From an uncultured Bacillota bacterium (lineage in GTDB: Bacteria; Bacillota_I; Bacilli_A; RF39; UBA660), in contig CAMWQX010000092.1 of the NCBI GenBank assembly GCA_947176475.1, forward strand, positions 1 through 5,640: a stretch of DNA of 5,640 bases, given 5' to 3'. A program made the translations under genes and the position numbers. This document shows positions 4,764-5,640 of this stretch, piece by piece. How positions within the stretch are numbered: the stretch's first letter is position 1; each line of letters starts with the position of its first letter. The notes below the pieces were generated by a model. That model worked only from the letters and a program-made list of their open reading frames with translations, had not been told where the DNA came from and did no database searches.

Positions 4764-5640
4764 ATGTTTAATAATATTAATTTAAATACTTTAAAGTATT
4801 TTTATGAGATAGCAAGTGCCAAGAATATTACTAAAGCTAGTGAAAATCTCAATATCTCTCAGCCAGCATTAACGAAGGCTTTAAAGCAACTTGAGAGTGA
4901 TTTAAATACGAAGTTATTTACGCGCAGTAAAAAAGGTGTTGTTTTAACAGAATCAGGAGAGATACTTTATGATTATACTAAGACAACTCTTGCTAATTTA
5001 TCTAGTACTTTAAATGTCATTAATCAAGATAAAGAAAAAGGAGGACATCTTTATATAGGTGCTACGACAACGAATTTTTTAGAACCCATCTTACCAACAT
5101 TAGATAAGTTTAGAGAGATAAATCCTCATATTAAAATTGAAATAGTTTTAGAGGATATAGAAGTTTTAGAAAAATATAGTAGGTTAGGTAAATTAGATAT
5201 ATTGATAAAAAATAGTTATGAAGAAATAGATAATTATGAGATTATTAAAACTTTTGAAATTGAAGATTGTTTTATTGCATCAAGAAAACAATATCCCGAA
5301 TTGGAAAATATGAAAATGTCATTAAAGGAATTATTAGCCAATTATCCTTTTGTTCTCTTAAGCAATATTACGCATGGAAGAAGAAACTTTGATGCGTATC
5401 TTAGAAGTCAAAATATCTCTTTTAAACCAACTTATGAATTTAATAGTTATAGTTTGTGTAGAGAGCTTATAAGGAATGGATTCGGAATAGGAATAGGTAA
5501 TCCGATTCACTATCAAGGTAAGGAATTCATTATAGTAAATACGAATTTTAAATTGCCAAAACGTACTTTTCATATATGTTTTATAAAGACTAGTAAGAGT
5601 TCGTGTTTAAATGATTTTATTAATTTGCTAAAAAAAGAAG
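4764..5640 (+). CDS. LysR-family transcriptional regulator (3' end outside window)
   Basis: DNA-binding transcription factor; 292 residues are read before the window ends without a stop, close to the usual LysR length of about 300, so only a few codons are probably missing. Residues 7-65 are the winged helix-turn-helix: LKYFYEIASAKNITKASENL followed by ISQPALTKALKQLESDL (31-47) is the recognition-helix region, and LFTRSKKGVVLTESG (51-65) is the wing. A linker helix spans about 66-90. HLYIGATTT (95-103) opens the periplasmic-binding-protein-like effector domain, with PILPTLDKFREINPHIKIEI following. The effector is unknown. It starts at ATG 4764 after AGGTGA and is divergent from the PHP gene, with a T-N11-A operator between them, so self-repression and control of the PHP gene are likely. 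The second box upstream of coaE may be a further target. Confidence 0.93.
   Translation, partial: MFNNINLNTLKYFYEIASAKNITKASENLNISQPALTKALKQLESDLNTKLFTRSKKGVVLTESGEILYDYTKTTLANLSSTLNVINQDKEKGGHLYIGATTTNFLEPILPTLDKFREINPHIKIEIVLEDIEVLEKYSRLGKLDILIKNSYEEIDNYEIIKTFEIEDCFIASRKQYPELENMKMSLKELLANYPFVLLSNITHGRRNFDAYLRSQNISFKPTYEFNSYSLCRELIRNGFGIGIGNPIHYQGKEFIIVNTNFKLPKRTFHICFIKTSKSSCLNDFINLLKKE

Noticed and set aside
5358..5573. 71-residue minus-strand open frame
   Set aside because: Antisense to the effector domain of the LysR-type gene, with no family features.
1..5640. Mycoplasma-type code with TGA as Trp
   Set aside because: coaE ends at TGA in a normal ATGA overlap with coaD, and Trp codons are TGG.

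Overview
The window comes from an AT-rich, densely packed bacterial chromosome, most likely a low-GC Bacillota (Bacilli, Erysipelotrichia or RF39-like gut lineage; the lineage is inferred from base composition and protein style only). TGA is a true stop codon here: coaE ends in TGA inside an ATGA overlap. The code is therefore the standard bacterial one, not the Mycoplasma code. There are no tRNA or rRNA genes, insertion sequences, CRISPR arrays or phage genes, and no gap between genes exceeds about 120 bases.

Region 1 (1-1140, minus strand) is a two-gene operon for the last two steps of coenzyme A synthesis. It reads coaE (dephospho-CoA kinase) then coaD (phosphopantetheine adenylyltransferase), joined by a 4-base ATGA overlap. 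The coaD stop overlaps a possible start of a further minus-strand gene that leaves the window (TAATG).

Region 2 (1151-5640) has six genes that alternate strand without exception: HAD phosphatase (-), small cupin (+), DUF3419/BtaA-like protein (-), variant histidine phosphatase (+), PHP-family phosphoesterase of the histidinol-phosphatase type (-), and a LysR-type regulator (+) cut off by the window end. The three divergent gaps each carry back-to-back promoters. The two convergent junctions (32 and 10 bases) each carry a perfect 11-bp palindrome that works as a two-way terminator and overlaps stop codons. The -10 boxes mostly have the extended TGn form and lie 17-26 bases before the start codon, so the mRNA leaders are very short.

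The strongest regulatory signal is in the PHP/LysR gap. A perfect 9-bp inverted repeat there contains a canonical T-N11-A LysR box (ATAAC-N5-GTTAT), flanked by mirror-image TGATATAAT promoters. The same ATAAC-N5-GTTAT pattern appears once more, upstream of coaE-coaD at about -65 from the predicted transcription start, which is the usual LysR activation position. A LysR regulator linked to CoA synthesis is a testable but unproven idea. Two proteins lack hallmark residues: the cupin has none of the metal-binding histidines, and the histidine phosphatase has VHG in place of RHG. I found no convincing evidence of a wholly new multi-gene system. Three of the genes are phosphatase-like, but each has its own promoter.
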